A stretch of 64,000 nt of DNA from NCBI GenBank assembly GCA_964402715.1, contig CAYODJ010000001.1, positions 119,235 to 183,234 of the forward strand, given 5' to 3'. The position numbers and the translations under genes were made by a program. This document shows positions 7,531 to 15,769 of the stretch, piece by piece. The stretch is from CALXOD01 sp964402715. GTDB lineage: Bacteria > Verrucomicrobiota > Lentisphaeria > Victivallales > Victivallaceae. The notes under the pieces were generated by a model. It worked only from the letters and a program-made list of their open reading frames with translations. It made no database searches and had not been told where the DNA came from. Each line of letters begins with the position of its first letter. Position 1 is the stretch's first letter.

Positions 7531-9432
7531 TCAGAAGAAATACCGCATCCAGTATTCCTCTTTCCGCTCTCTGGAGTAGTTCTTTTCCGGCACAAGGAAT
7601 CCCACGATCCGCTGGACGGTGGTGTACTTCGGTTCGCCGCAGTAGGGACAGGTCTCTCCGAAGAAGCTGTGGTTCGTCCTGCAGACCGAAATCCGGTAGC
7701 AGAACGCGAAATAGTTGCATCCCGCCGAGGCGACGAAATTAAGCAGATCCCACGCTTCCTCGAACGTCTTGAACGGCGTGGCGATATTTATATGCGCGAT
7801 GCTTCCCCCGCTGCAGGCCTTGTCCAGAACAGCCGAAATACGCACTTTCTCTCTGATGGTGGTCTTCACCGCCAGCGGAATCCACTGGTTGGCGTACAGC
7901 GGCAGCGTGTACTTCTCGTCCGGGAAAGAGAGTCTGTCCTTCGCCATGAGGATGGATGCGGCTCTTTCCGCCGGGACCTGTTCGACGTTGATCTGGTAGT
8001 CGCAGTGATTCTGTTCCCGGAACAGATCCGCCTCTTCCCGGATGACCGCCAGAATCTCCCTGGCGAAGTCCACTCCTTCGTCGGTATACGTGGTGTAGCC
8101 GAGTTCGTCCGTCCGGATGAAACCGTATTTCTCAAGCGTCTCGAAGACTCCTATGATGCCGACGGTATTGTACTGGTTGTCCATCCGCATCACGCTCTTG
8201 GAGTAGTTGGGAAGCAGGTTCTTTTCGCTGTTCCGGCGGATGATGGATCTGACCGTGTCGAGACACTTCAGATTCAGACGGACTCTATCCCTCAGCGCGT
8301 CGATGTACTCCTCCTTCGGATGCGAATACGCGATTCTCGCCAGATTCACGGTGTTGACCTTGACCGAACCCACGGAGAGCGCGGTTCCGCCGATGGAGTT
8401 GAAGTAGCCCAGCTTCTTCACGTCGGAAACCAGCCGGCAGCAGTTCGAAAGGGAGGTCACGTCGTCAAACGTGGCGAAATTCGCGTCGCCCCAGCGCATG
8501 TTGTGTCTGCAGCACCATCTGGCGTAGTCCTCGTTGACGAACTTTCCGTTCTGGAAAAGGAGCGAATACGTCATCACGGGAAACGTCATGGCGTTTTTCG
8601 CCCGGACGTCCGCCAGAACCTCCATGAAGCGTTTCTGATACTCCAGAATGTCGTCGACGGCGTCGATCATGAACGAGCCGTCGGGGAATTCCTTGCCTCC
8701 GAAAAGTTCGACCAGATAGTTCCTGTCGAAGATTGTGAAGTTCGTGAACGCGCTCTGATTGACCCGCAGATAAGGCTGGTTCAGCTTGTAGATGATCCGC
8801 TGGAACTCCTGATCGCGGTAGTATTCAGGCGTTCTGGTGTAGTATCCGGCCTCCACGTCCCTGCGCCAGAAGTAGTACGAATAGACCAGGAACGACGGCA
8901 GTCCGCACGCGCCCGACGAACGGTTGGAGGTCCACGACACGAATTCTCCGACGAAATCCGTCCACGTCACCAGATGTTCCGGAGGCCGGGGATTGAAGCC
9001 GTCGATGAAGTACAGGCCTTTTGTCGCGAGATCCTCCAGATCGTAGGCGTAGCAGTACGGCACCGAGGTCGACGTGGGCGCGTCATGGAGATAGAAATCG
9101 CCGTACCATTCGGCTTTCAGCCAGTCGCAGGCCGTCTGGAAGCCCCACTTCTTGTTGATTTCGTAGAAAATCTTGTTGAACGCCAGCAGTTTCAGGTGTG
9201 GCTTGTTCATCTCGGACAGCAGCGAACATATGTCCTTGGTGGCGACGTTGGCGTTTCCGTCGATGGAGGAGTCCGCCACGGTGTTCTTGTCGATGAAGCT
9301 GTCGATGAAGTCGGTGTAGCTCAGCTGCGACTCCGAAAACCCGTTCAGACGCGCGAGCTGTTCGCCGCCTTCGCTCGCGAGACGGTTGAACGCGGCGGTG
9401 AAGCTGCGATCCAGTCTGATGTTGATGTTCAT
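7531..9432 (-). CDS. nrdD: Anaerobic (class III) ribonucleoside-triphosphate reductase
   Basis: A 633-residue glycyl-radical enzyme that makes dNTPs from NTPs without oxygen. Near the C-terminus the zinc site is formed by Cys residues including FCYRISVC and CPYCG. The radical glycine is Gly611 in QRIVGFLV, followed by the usual basic tail. The NCCRL segment matches the active-site thiol region of NrdD. The length is close to phage enzymes that lack the N-terminal ATP-cone, so allosteric inhibition by dATP may be absent. It lies between a glutaredoxin (11 bases away) and nrdG, forming a complete reductase operon that supplies nucleotides for phage replication in an anaerobic host. Confidence 0.95.
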   Translation of the reverse strand: MNINIRLDRSFTAAFNRLASEGGEQLARLNGFSESQLSYTDFIDSFIDKNTVADSSIDGNANVATKDICSLLSEMNKPHLKLLAFNKIFYEINKKWGFQTACDWLKAEWYGDFYLHDAPTSTSVPYCYAYDLEDLATKGLYFIDGFNPRPPEHLVTWTDFVGEFVSWTSNRSSGACGLPSFLVYSYYFWRRDVEAGYYTRTPEYYRDQEFQRIIYKLNQPYLRVNQSAFTNFTIFDRNYLVELFGGKEFPDGSFMIDAVDDILEYQKRFMEVLADVRAKNAMTFPVMTYSLLFQNGKFVNEDYARWCCRHNMRWGDANFATFDDVTSLSNCCRLVSDVKKLGYFNSIGGTALSVGSVKVNTVNLARIAYSHPKEEYIDALRDRVRLNLKCLDTVRSIIRRNSEKNLLPNYSKSVMRMDNQYNTVGIIGVFETLEKYGFIRTDELGYTTYTDEGVDFAREILAVIREEADLFREQNHCDYQINVEQVPAERAASILMAKDRLSFPDEKYTLPLYANQWIPLAVKTTIREKVRISAVLDKACSGGSIAHINIATPFKTFEEAWDLLNFVASAGCNYFAFCYRISVCRTNHSFFGETCPYCGEPKYTTVQRIVGFLVPEKNYSRERKEEYWMRYFF

Positions 9433-9442
9433 GGAAGCGGCC

Positions 9443-9646
9443 TCACAGCGAATTCACGTACGCGTTAGCCTCGGCGAAATCCATCAGCCTGTCCGCCGCT
9501 TTCAGGTGAGGAGCGGTCTGCAGACCGAGCGATTTCATGACTTCCACATCGGTGCACTCCTGAAACGGAATGTTCTTACGGCGGAGCTTGGTTTCCAGCA
9601 CGCGGCATTTCGGACAGTGCGTGGTGTACAGGACGATTTCTTCCAT
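9443..9646 (-). CDS. Glutaredoxin-like redox protein
   Basis: A 67-residue thioredoxin-fold protein with the redox motif CPKC at residues 11-14 and a TAPHLK segment in the place of the cis-proline loop (TVP in typical glutaredoxins). It resembles NrdH-type small glutaredoxins. Located 11 bases before nrdD, it probably reduces the disulfide formed in reductase turnover, although many class III enzymes use formate instead, so it may also serve a host or phage aerobic enzyme. Confidence 0.85.
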   Translation of the reverse strand: MEEIVLYTTHCPKCRVLETKLRRKNIPFQECTDVEVMKSLGLQTAPHLKAADRLMDFAEANAYVNSL

Positions 9647-9738
9647 GATATGTGTCTCCCGATTTTATGCGTAAAAAACTGCGGAGAAACCGGCGCGGCG
9701 GCCTCCGCATCCACAATTATGAAGCCATAAGCGGAATC

Positions 9739-10002
9739 TTAAATTTTCGGAACGCGCTCCCGCCATGCGTGTTCGCCGCGTCTGCCGGCGGCGACGTTGG
9801 CTCTGTAGCGTTCCTCCGCCTGGCGGCGCATCGTGACGGACGGTTCGTGGCCGGCTTTCCAGCTCACGTTCGGCGCGGTGCGCCATCCGCGCACGGCTCT
9901 GACGCCGTCCTCGCAGACTATCTCCGACGGACACTGTCCGAAGGGAAACGTCAGCGTCACCCATGAACCGTCTTCTCTGCGGAAATCATAAAAGGCTGCC
10001 AT
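9739..10002 (-). CDS. Small hypothetical protein
   Basis: An 87-residue protein starting MAAFYDFRREDG, with a Tyr/Phe-rich front, a segment CPSEIVCEDGVRAVRGW and an Arg-rich C-terminus. The front half loosely recalls FmdB-type small zinc-ribbon regulators, but only two of the expected cysteines are present, so I do not assign that family. It lies between the glutaredoxin and the 10017 gene on the same transcript. Confidence 0.6.
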   Translation of the reverse strand: MAAFYDFRREDGSWVTLTFPFGQCPSEIVCEDGVRAVRGWRTAPNVSWKAGHEPSVTMRRQAEERYRANVAAGRRGEHAWRERVPKI

Positions 10003-10016
10003 CGTCCCGTATGTCC

Positions 10017-10646
10017 TCAGTTTCTCGGCGGTTCATCGTTCTTCGCCTCGCGGCCCGCTTCCGCCTCCTTCTCGGCGCGGCGCTGCGCGGCCTTTTCCAT
10101 CGCCGCCTGACGCGCCTTCACCAGCCCGGCCAGTCGCGCCTGTCTGATCTCTTCCAGCCTCCGCTGCTTCTCCGGAGTGATCTCCGGAGCCGAGGAGCCG
10201 CGCTCCGGACTGTCGCCATCCGCGCCCGTCCTGATCGGCGTGCTCTCCGTCGTGACGATCCTCATGCCGCGCACCATGCGTACGCCGCCGTCGTTCTCCG
10301 CGCCGGTTTCACGCTGCTGCGGCTCTTTCCTGATCTCTTTCTGCGAAATCTGTGTGACCTGCTCGTCCTGTATTTCCACTCTCATTTTCTTTCGCTCCGG
10401 AACTCTGATCACCCTGGGCTGCCGCACGTTTTCCGGGGAACGGGATTCGTCGTCGCTCAGCTCCCTCAGGAGACCGTTGCGCACCAGCAGCACGAAGTCG
10501 ATGTTGAACGGCGTCTCCTGACAGCCCACGCTGACGACGTCGTCCCTGACGGTGAAGCGGGTTCCCGTCATGTACGAGCACTTCAGCGAGGGAATGTGCA
10601 CGTTCGCGCATGCTTCATAGACCTTCACGCCGGCTGTCTGTTCCAT
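10017..10646 (-). CDS. Hypothetical protein with charged, disordered C-terminus
   Basis: A 209-residue protein. Residues 1-65 contain beta-prone sequence and three cysteines (ACANVH, LKCSY, VGCQET). From about residue 65 onward it is highly charged and low in hydrophobics, and the last 60 residues form one long Arg/Glu/Ala-rich helix that may be a coiled coil. Function unknown. It follows the patatin gene by 33 bases and is probably co-transcribed with it. Confidence 0.65.
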   Translation of the reverse strand: MEQTAGVKVYEACANVHIPSLKCSYMTGTRFTVRDDVVSVGCQETPFNIDFVLLVRNGLLRELSDDESRSPENVRQPRVIRVPERKKMRVEIQDEQVTQISQKEIRKEPQQRETGAENDGGVRMVRGMRIVTTESTPIRTGADGDSPERGSSAPEITPEKQRRLEEIRQARLAGLVKARQAAMEKAAQRRAEKEAEAGREAKNDEPPRN

Positions 10647-10679
10647 CTGCTCATCTTCCTTTCTGTCTGGTTTTCTTAC

Positions 10680-11567
10680 TTATTCGTCGAGGAACATGTT
10701 CCATTCTTTCTTGAAGATGGAATCATAAATCTCACAGCTGTCTTCAAGCGAACCGTCGACGATCTGGCCGATGTCGTCCAGACTGCCGTGTATCGTCGTT
10801 GGATTGAAATACCGGAAACTGCGGAACCCCAGATTCTTCCCCATGGTGATGCTGAGCATCTCATTGGCCTTCGTGGTCACTATCGGGAGCAGCTCGACGG
10901 CCCAGCGCACCAGCGAAAACCGCCTGACCTGCCGCAGCGTCAGATCGTCGTTCGGAAGATTCGTTCCCGTGCCCATCACCAGCACGTCGATGTTCTCCCT
11001 GGAGACGTTCAGGTGCTTCTGCAGAACGGAATACGTTATGCCTACGGGGACGTTTTCCACGATGCCGCCGTCGATGAGGATGTTTTCCGAAAACGGCTCG
11101 AAGAATATCGGAGCGGCCGACGTGCTGCGTCCGATCTTCCACAAGTCATAGTCCAGATAGGATTCGTCGAAGTTCTGGAAAATGACCAGCGATCTTTTCC
11201 TGAAGTCCATCGCCGGCACGATGAATTTCCCCGGACAGTCCTTCACCCTGGCGGGGAGGGCTGTCTTGAGAAACTTCTCGATCCCCCTGGACGAGTACAG
11301 CGTCTTCCCCGGAGTCAGTTTCCTCAGCAGACTTTTTCTGAATATCTGCGGAGCGGCTTCGCGGAAGAGCCGGTGCGTCTCTTCCGTGCCCAGCCCGGAT
11401 GCGTAGCACAGCGCCAGAATGCCTCCGATGGACGTTCCCGCCACCACGTCGATCCTGTCGAAATCGCCGTCGTCGACGCCGCGCAGGAAGTGGCACGGCA
11501 CCATCCCGAAGATTCCGCCGCCGGACAGGACAAGGACTTTCAAAGCTCTGTTTTGAATGGCTTTCAT
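10680..11567 (-). CDS. Patatin-like phospholipase
   Basis: A 295-residue patatin-family lipid acyl hydrolase. The oxyanion loop GGGIFG is at residues 16-21, the nucleophile Ser46 in GTSIGG, and the catalytic Asp166 in DGG. The segment STSAAPIFFEP is also typical. All key residues are present, so it should be active against membrane lipids. It has no signal peptide and would act in the cytoplasm or on the inner membrane. The ATG at 11567 overlaps the TGA of the upstream membrane-protein gene (ATGA), which is the reason for preferring it to the in-frame start at 11591. The tight coupling suggests the two products act together. Roles in host membrane damage, lysis timing or abortive defence are possible and unproven. 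Confidence 0.92.
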   Translation of the reverse strand: MKAIQNRALKVLVLSGGGIFGMVPCHFLRGVDDGDFDRIDVVAGTSIGGILALCYASGLGTEETHRLFREAAPQIFRKSLLRKLTPGKTLYSSRGIEKFLKTALPARVKDCPGKFIVPAMDFRKRSLVIFQNFDESYLDYDLWKIGRSTSAAPIFFEPFSENILIDGGIVENVPVGITYSVLQKHLNVSRENIDVLVMGTGTNLPNDDLTLRQVRRFSLVRWAVELLPIVTTKANEMLSITMGKNLGFRSFRYFNPTTIHGSLDDIGQIVDGSLEDSCEIYDSIFKKEWNMFLDE

Positions 11568-12298
11568 TGCTCGAACTGGCATGCCGGACACCGCTGACAG
11601 ACCACGCCCTTGTATGAACTGCGGGAAATTTCCCCGTCCATGTTGTCAAGGGACTTTTCAAGTTTGACCAGAAGCGCCTCCTCGAACGCCGACAGCATGT
11701 CGAAGATGGCGCTGGTACGCGAGACGTTGTCCACATAGGAGTATGTGGAGTTCGACACCGACTCCACGAACAGGAAGAAGGATCTGCGGATGTCGTTGGT
11801 CGATTCGATGAAGCGGTCTATCACCACCTGCGGCACGCCGTCGTGCTGCGCCTTCTCCTGCCATTCCGACAGAGCTCTGTACAGGAACTCCTTGGTTTCA
11901 TACTGGAATTCCGTGATGGAGAGGCTGTTGACGTCGTTGCGCTGCACGTGCTCCCTCAGCAGCCGGTCGTACACCTCGAGACGGATCGTCATCAGACCGC
12001 TGAAAATCTTTCTTCGCAGGACGCATCTGCAGTTGATGTATTTCAGACGCTGGTTTATCAGGAAGTGGTATTTGGCGAATATCGGATGGTGCATGATGTC
12101 GATCCGCCTGAGCTTTCTGAACCTGACGTTCTGCAGAGAGTCCTGAATACGCCGGACCAGCGCTTCCGATACGCCTCTGGTGAAGATCGTGACGACGGAC
12201 ACGATCAGCAGCAGGCATCCGGTCATCGTCCATCCGAAGTGTCTCTGCAGGAATTCTATGAGTTCGAAACTTTCCATCGCGCGCGTCCCGCCATGCAC
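11564..12298 (-). CDS. Single-pass membrane protein coupled to patatin
   Basis: A 244-residue protein with one clear transmembrane segment near the N-terminus (GWTMTGCLLLIVSVVTIF), followed by a long basic, helical cytoplasmic region and a C-terminal cysteine group, VCQRCPACQ, that may bind zinc. ATG at 12298 or the in-frame ATG at 12277 (MESFELIEF) could be the start, and neither has a strong ribosome site. Its stop codon overlaps the patatin start, so equal expression is likely. It may anchor or regulate the phospholipase at the membrane. No named family recognised. Confidence 0.75.
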   Translation of the reverse strand: MHGGTRAMESFELIEFLQRHFGWTMTGCLLLIVSVVTIFTRGVSEALVRRIQDSLQNVRFRKLRRIDIMHHPIFAKYHFLINQRLKYINCRCVLRRKIFSGLMTIRLEVYDRLLREHVQRNDVNSLSITEFQYETKEFLYRALSEWQEKAQHDGVPQVVIDRFIESTNDIRRSFFLFVESVSNSTYSYVDNVSRTSAIFDMLSAFEEALLVKLEKSLDNMDGEISRSSYKGVVCQRCPACQFEQ

Positions 12299-12301
12299 GC
12301 T

Positions 12302-12580
12302 CTAGCCCAGCGTGTACTTTTCCCTGATTATGCTTTTCACCTCGGAACGGCGGTAGGAAAATTTCCTGGGCTCAACAAGGCACTTGCCGTTGAGATAGTC
12401 GTTCTTCAGCTTTTCAAGCTCCGCCTGCCGCAGATTCGTCTTGAACACGAACCATACGATGATTCTTCCGAAATGGTCGGTAGTCTCCACATGGTCCAGT
12501 TCAAACTGCCCGTCCAGCGTCCAGTAGAAAGACGCTTCCTCGGTGTCTTTGGTCTTTATGAAGCCGGTGTCGTTTCCCAT
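12302..12580 (-). CDS. Small hypothetical protein, first gene of the patatin-nrd run
   Basis: A 92-residue protein starting MGNDTGFIKTKDTEEASFYW. The front half is strand-rich with many aromatics (WFVFKTNL) and the C-terminus is basic and helical. It ends 3 bases before the next gene. A late-type box at 12626-12639 lies upstream, so this gene may lead a transcript that continues through patatin to nrdG. Function unknown. Confidence 0.65.
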   Translation of the reverse strand: MGNDTGFIKTKDTEEASFYWTLDGQFELDHVETTDHFGRIIVWFVFKTNLRQAELEKLKNDYLNGKCLVEPRKFSYRRSEVKSIIREKYTLG

Positions 12581-12625
12581 CGATTCCGTTCCTGTGTTTT
12601 TCTGTCAGTTCCCGCTGTAAGAACC

Positions 12626-12639
12626 GCGTCTATAAACGG
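12626..12639 (-). promoter_or_regulatory. Late-type promoter box before the patatin-nrd run
   Basis: The minus strand reads CCGTTTATAGACGC, a weaker match to the late consensus, about 46 bases before the ATG at 12580. Confidence 0.4.
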
Positions 12640-12782
12640 ACGGCTGTTTCGCGGGCTGCGCGGAGCATCTCGAACCGCCCGCGACAGCGACGGAGACGTC
12701 CGTCCGTTTCCGTGCTGGTTTCCTGCGCAGGAAGCGCCGCCATGCCGTGACGGATTTCAAAAATTTCCTGAAAAATTTCCGC

Positions 12783-12793
12783 CGTTCATAAAG
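12783..12793 (+). promoter_or_regulatory. Early-type promoter box, diverged (CGTTCATAAAG)
   Basis: It is preceded by two AAAATTTCC-like runs, as at the other copies, and followed by AAGTGTGATCAGGAAAC. It sits about 65 bases before the ATG at 12859. Confidence 0.5.
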
Positions 12794-12858
12794 AAGTGTG
12801 ATCAGGAAACGACGGCGACGGTTGAACGACGTGACTCGGAAGTACGGAGAAAGAAAAA

Positions 12859-13257
12859 ATGCGAAAGCTGAAGTGGAACAGGCACAATGTCACAACGGAA
12901 CGTCATAACTGGCGGATCGTGATCGCCAGATTCGACGTTTCGGATTACTGGTTCGGATATTACGCGGTATCCTGGACCGGGAGTCAGATCGCCGTTTTCC
13001 GCAAGGTCGCCAGACTGTTCGAAGCTTCCTCGGTTGAAGTCAAATATGGATATGACGACGACGATCGTCTGACCGAGCCGGAGGAAAGAATCATCACCGT
13101 TGTCGACTATACGAAGGAAGACGGGACGGAAGTTCTGGAGTTCCGCAGAGAGCTGGAAGTACCCGAGGGTGCGCGGAGGCGGTTCCGGCGCTACACCGTG
13201 GACGAACTTCTTAACACGAACGGCAGAACAGGAAAGGAAACGGGAAAATGCAGATGA
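12859..13257 (+). CDS. Hypothetical early protein
   Basis: A 132-residue protein rich in aromatics and basic residues near the start (HNWRIVIARFDVSDYWFGYY), with a charged middle (YDDDDRLTEPEER) and a basic end. It is the first gene after an early-type box, overlaps the following gene by 10 bases, and lies with two other small genes before the restriction-modification pair. No family recognised. Confidence 0.65.
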   Translation: MRKLKWNRHNVTTERHNWRIVIARFDVSDYWFGYYAVSWTGSQIAVFRKVARLFEASSVEVKYGYDDDDRLTEPEERIITVVDYTKEDGTEVLEFRRELEVPEGARRRFRRYTVDELLNTNGRTGKETGKCR

Positions 13258-13622
13258 AGACGACCGGTGAAAAACTGCAGGCGCTCCGGACGGCGCGCCG
13301 CGCCATCAGAGCGATGGACGTCGCCAGACGGGCGAGCGCCCGGTATGAAAGAACCGGACGCCAGGGCGACAGGATCGCCATGGAGGATCGGCTGGACATC
13401 GTCCGTCGGCTGGCTTTCGTCGCCGAGGAGACATTGAAAGGCATGGGCATCAACCTGGGCCGCATGAAATTCTACACTCTTGAGGACTCTCCGGCTTTTG
13501 CCGGAGTGTTCAGGGATTTCCGGGGAAAATCTCCGGAGGAGATGCGGAGGAAGTATCAGCCCCTCCGCCGTGCGCCCAGACGGGTGACACGTCGGACACT
13601 GTCCCTTGTGAAAGCATCGTAA
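13248..13622 (+). CDS. Hypothetical basic early protein
   Basis: A 124-residue, strongly Arg/Lys-rich, mainly helical protein starting MQMKTTGEKLQALRTARRAI and ending PRRVTRRTLSLVKAS. Nucleic-acid or nucleoprotein binding is plausible from charge only. It overlaps the gene before it and lies 15 bases before the next. Confidence 0.6.
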   Translation: MQMKTTGEKLQALRTARRAIRAMDVARRASARYERTGRQGDRIAMEDRLDIVRRLAFVAEETLKGMGINLGRMKFYTLEDSPAFAGVFRDFRGKSPEEMRRKYQPLRRAPRRVTRRTLSLVKAS

Positions 13623-13637
13623 CGGAAAGATCGGATC

Positions 13638-13961
13638 ATGAATTCGTGGGAATTTTCCGAAGGCGTTGCGAAACAGATAGAACGGCTGAAGTCGCTCCTT
13701 CGCAGAGAGGAGGAACTGGAGGAATTCAACTTGAGTCTTCAGAGGGAAGCCGACAGGTACGGGGTCGATCTGAATGCCGGACTGTGGGAGGACGTGGAGC
13801 CAGAAGTCCCCGAAGAGAAGCGTCCGAGTTTCTTCAACGATGTCTGGCTGGAATATCGGGAGAACTGCGGCCGCGTCCGCGACAATCTGGCGAAGATCGT
13901 CTCTCTGCGGAGAACCATCGTCGATATGATGAACAGGGAGGAGAATCTCTGGGAGGACTGA
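13638..13961 (+). CDS. Hypothetical helical early protein
   Basis: A 107-residue acidic protein made of helices with coiled-coil character (QIERLKSLLRREEELEEF at the front and LAKIVSLRRTIVDMMN near the end). No known family. It is the third gene of the early island. A 248-base stretch without a convincing gene separates it from the methyltransferase. Confidence 0.6.
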   Translation: MNSWEFSEGVAKQIERLKSLLRREEELEEFNLSLQREADRYGVDLNAGLWEDVEPEVPEEKRPSFFNDVWLEYRENCGRVRDNLAKIVSLRRTIVDMMNREENLWED

Positions 13962-14209
13962 AGACGCTCCGTGAGAGAACAGCCGATGATGATGCGGAAG
14001 GCGGTAATAATTCACCCGGGAAAAGACCTTCTTTCACTTAACAAAACGATGAACCTGTGCTATTGTTACCTCCGTATCTTCCTTGGGGAGTTCTCAGATA
14101 TCAGGGCGGATGTACTTTCTGTCAGGTACGGAGAGTTCCATTGCGGAAACTGGAACTCAGCAGGTTTTCCACGGATTCAGAAAAATCCGGATAGCAGGGA
14201 CGTGTGTTT

Positions 14210-15289
14210 ATGAAACCGGCGGATCGTGAGCAGCGGATTCATGATATGAGCATGGACTCGGTACATTGCCCGGCGGAACGCGAGGCAGTGTCCATGACAA
14301 AGACGACAGAGCCGAATCGGTTCGTTGACGATGAATCTTCCCGCATCGCTGAAGAAGTGCGGACTCCAGTACACGCGGCGGTTGTCTCTCTGTTCGCCGG
14401 GTGCGGGGGACTGGATCTGGGATTCATCGGCGGATTCGACTTTCTCGGACATAGATACCCCAGGACAGGTTTCAATATTGTCTGGGCAAATGAGATTGAT
14501 GCGGCCGCATGCGTAACTTATAGAAGGAATCTTGGAAACCACATAGTCATGGGGGATATAAGTGACGAAATCGAGAATCTTCCGGACAAAGCGGACATAG
14601 TCATAGGAGGATTTCCCTGCCAGGATATATCCATCAACGGGAAGATGCTCGGCATCAAAGGGAAAAGGAGCAGTCTGTATACATATATAGTCGAGGCGGT
14701 GAAGCGCATCCATCCGAAAGTGTTTGTTGCGGAGAATGTCGGCGGATTGCTCCTGAAAAAGAATTCCGGATCGTTCGCGAAAATCATGGCTGATTTTGAA
14801 GCTTTGGGATATGACATCAACTGCCGGCTTTATCATGCGGAAGATTACGGCGTACCGCAGACCAGAAAACGCGTCTTCATCGTCGGTGTGCGGAAGGGGC
14901 TTCCGGCATTCATACCTCCTGCTCCGACGACCCTCGGAAATCCCGTCACGGTAAAGACGGCAATCCGGGATCTTGAAGACAGAGCGGAAGAGAAAGCATT
15001 TTCTCACATATGGAGCAAGGCGAATGTAAGCGGTGAACAGGGGAACAGGAGGATGGTTGCAGACAGACCCGGGTACACGATTCGAGCGGAGTGTCACGGT
15101 AACATTCAGTTTCACTACTCGCTTCCGCGACGCATTTCCATGCGGGAGGCGGCCAGAATTCAATCTTTCCCGGATTCATTTGTCTTTCCATGCGGGCTTC
15201 GAGACACGGAAAGACAGATAGGGAATGCAGTGCCGCCTGTGTTGGGATGGCATGTCGCAAACGCGGTGAAAAGCGTGCTGCAGGTATGA
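14210..15289 (+). CDS. DNA (cytosine-5) methyltransferase
   Basis: A 359-residue enzyme that transfers methyl groups from SAM to C5 of cytosine in a specific DNA sequence. All main motifs are visible: I, SLFAGCGGLDLG; IV, GFPCQDIS with the catalytic cysteine; VI, ENVGG; VIII, QTRKRVFIVG; IX, REAARIQSFPD; X, QIGNAVPP. The target-recognition region between VIII and IX is short, as in compact type II enzymes. GTG at 14204 or ATG at 14210 can serve as start; the conserved part begins some 55 residues later, so the front may be shorter still (ATG at 14294). It is followed by an endonuclease gene and so most likely forms a type II restriction-modification pair, although it could also protect phage DNA by itself. 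Confidence 0.93.
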   Translation: MKPADREQRIHDMSMDSVHCPAEREAVSMTKTTEPNRFVDDESSRIAEEVRTPVHAAVVSLFAGCGGLDLGFIGGFDFLGHRYPRTGFNIVWANEIDAAACVTYRRNLGNHIVMGDISDEIENLPDKADIVIGGFPCQDISINGKMLGIKGKRSSLYTYIVEAVKRIHPKVFVAENVGGLLLKKNSGSFAKIMADFEALGYDINCRLYHAEDYGVPQTRKRVFIVGVRKGLPAFIPPAPTTLGNPVTVKTAIRDLEDRAEEKAFSHIWSKANVSGEQGNRRMVADRPGYTIRAECHGNIQFHYSLPRRISMREAARIQSFPDSFVFPCGLRDTERQIGNAVPPVLGWHVANAVKSVLQV

Positions 15290-15298
15290 ACCCGGCAT

Positions 15299-15644
15299 CT
15301 ATCTTTCCGGATTCTGAGGAAAGTCCCTGTAGCTGCCGACGATGACGAAGACACTGCCGGTGACGTGCATCTGTTTCCTCCGGCAGTCCTGCCGTCCGGC
15401 GGTGTCGGCGCGGCGTTTCAGGATGATCCGTTCGATTTCGGCCGTTTGAGAACGACCGTCGGGGCATAGCTTCATGGACTCGAGTCTCCCACCGGCCACA
15501 TGCCGCATCGATATCTCCCTGAACTATCTGCGGAATCATCTTCAACAGTCCCGAAAAGGCCTTCTTCTCATAAGCATCGTGCACTTTACGTGCAATTTTC
15601 ATCCATGAAAACCAGTCGTATGCTTGACAAAGCATCAGATCCAT
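15299..15644 (-). pseudogene. Possible frame-disrupted gene between methyltransferase and endonuclease
   Basis: On the strand opposite the methyltransferase an open frame starts at 15644 (MDLMLCQAYDWFSWMKIARK), preceded by AGGGTGAA. After about 45 codons plausible coding sequence continues only in another frame from an ATG at 15508 (MRHVAGGRLESMKLCPDGRS) to a stop at 15299. A GGGAG site precedes that second ATG. Either these are two overlapping small genes, with the first running on into methyltransferase antisense, or one gene of about 115 codons has a frameshift. I do not recognise the product. It is not a clear match to Vsr repair nucleases or control proteins that can accompany such systems. 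Confidence 0.3.
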
Positions 15645-15769
15645 GCCAATTTCACCCTGTGTCCGTGCTCTCCATATTCTTCTGGCGGTTTGATTCTACA
15701 GAGTAAAGGGCAGATGCACTTTCTCAAGCAGAACTTTCTTTCACAAAATTCGGGACAACACTGATTGAT

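Noticed and set aside
7423..9468. A 681-codon plus-strand frame
   Set aside because: Antisense to nrdD, which is certain. High GC at third positions opens such mirror frames throughout this window.
9739..10002. FmdB-type zinc-ribbon regulator
   Set aside because: The cysteine pairs needed for the ribbon are missing.
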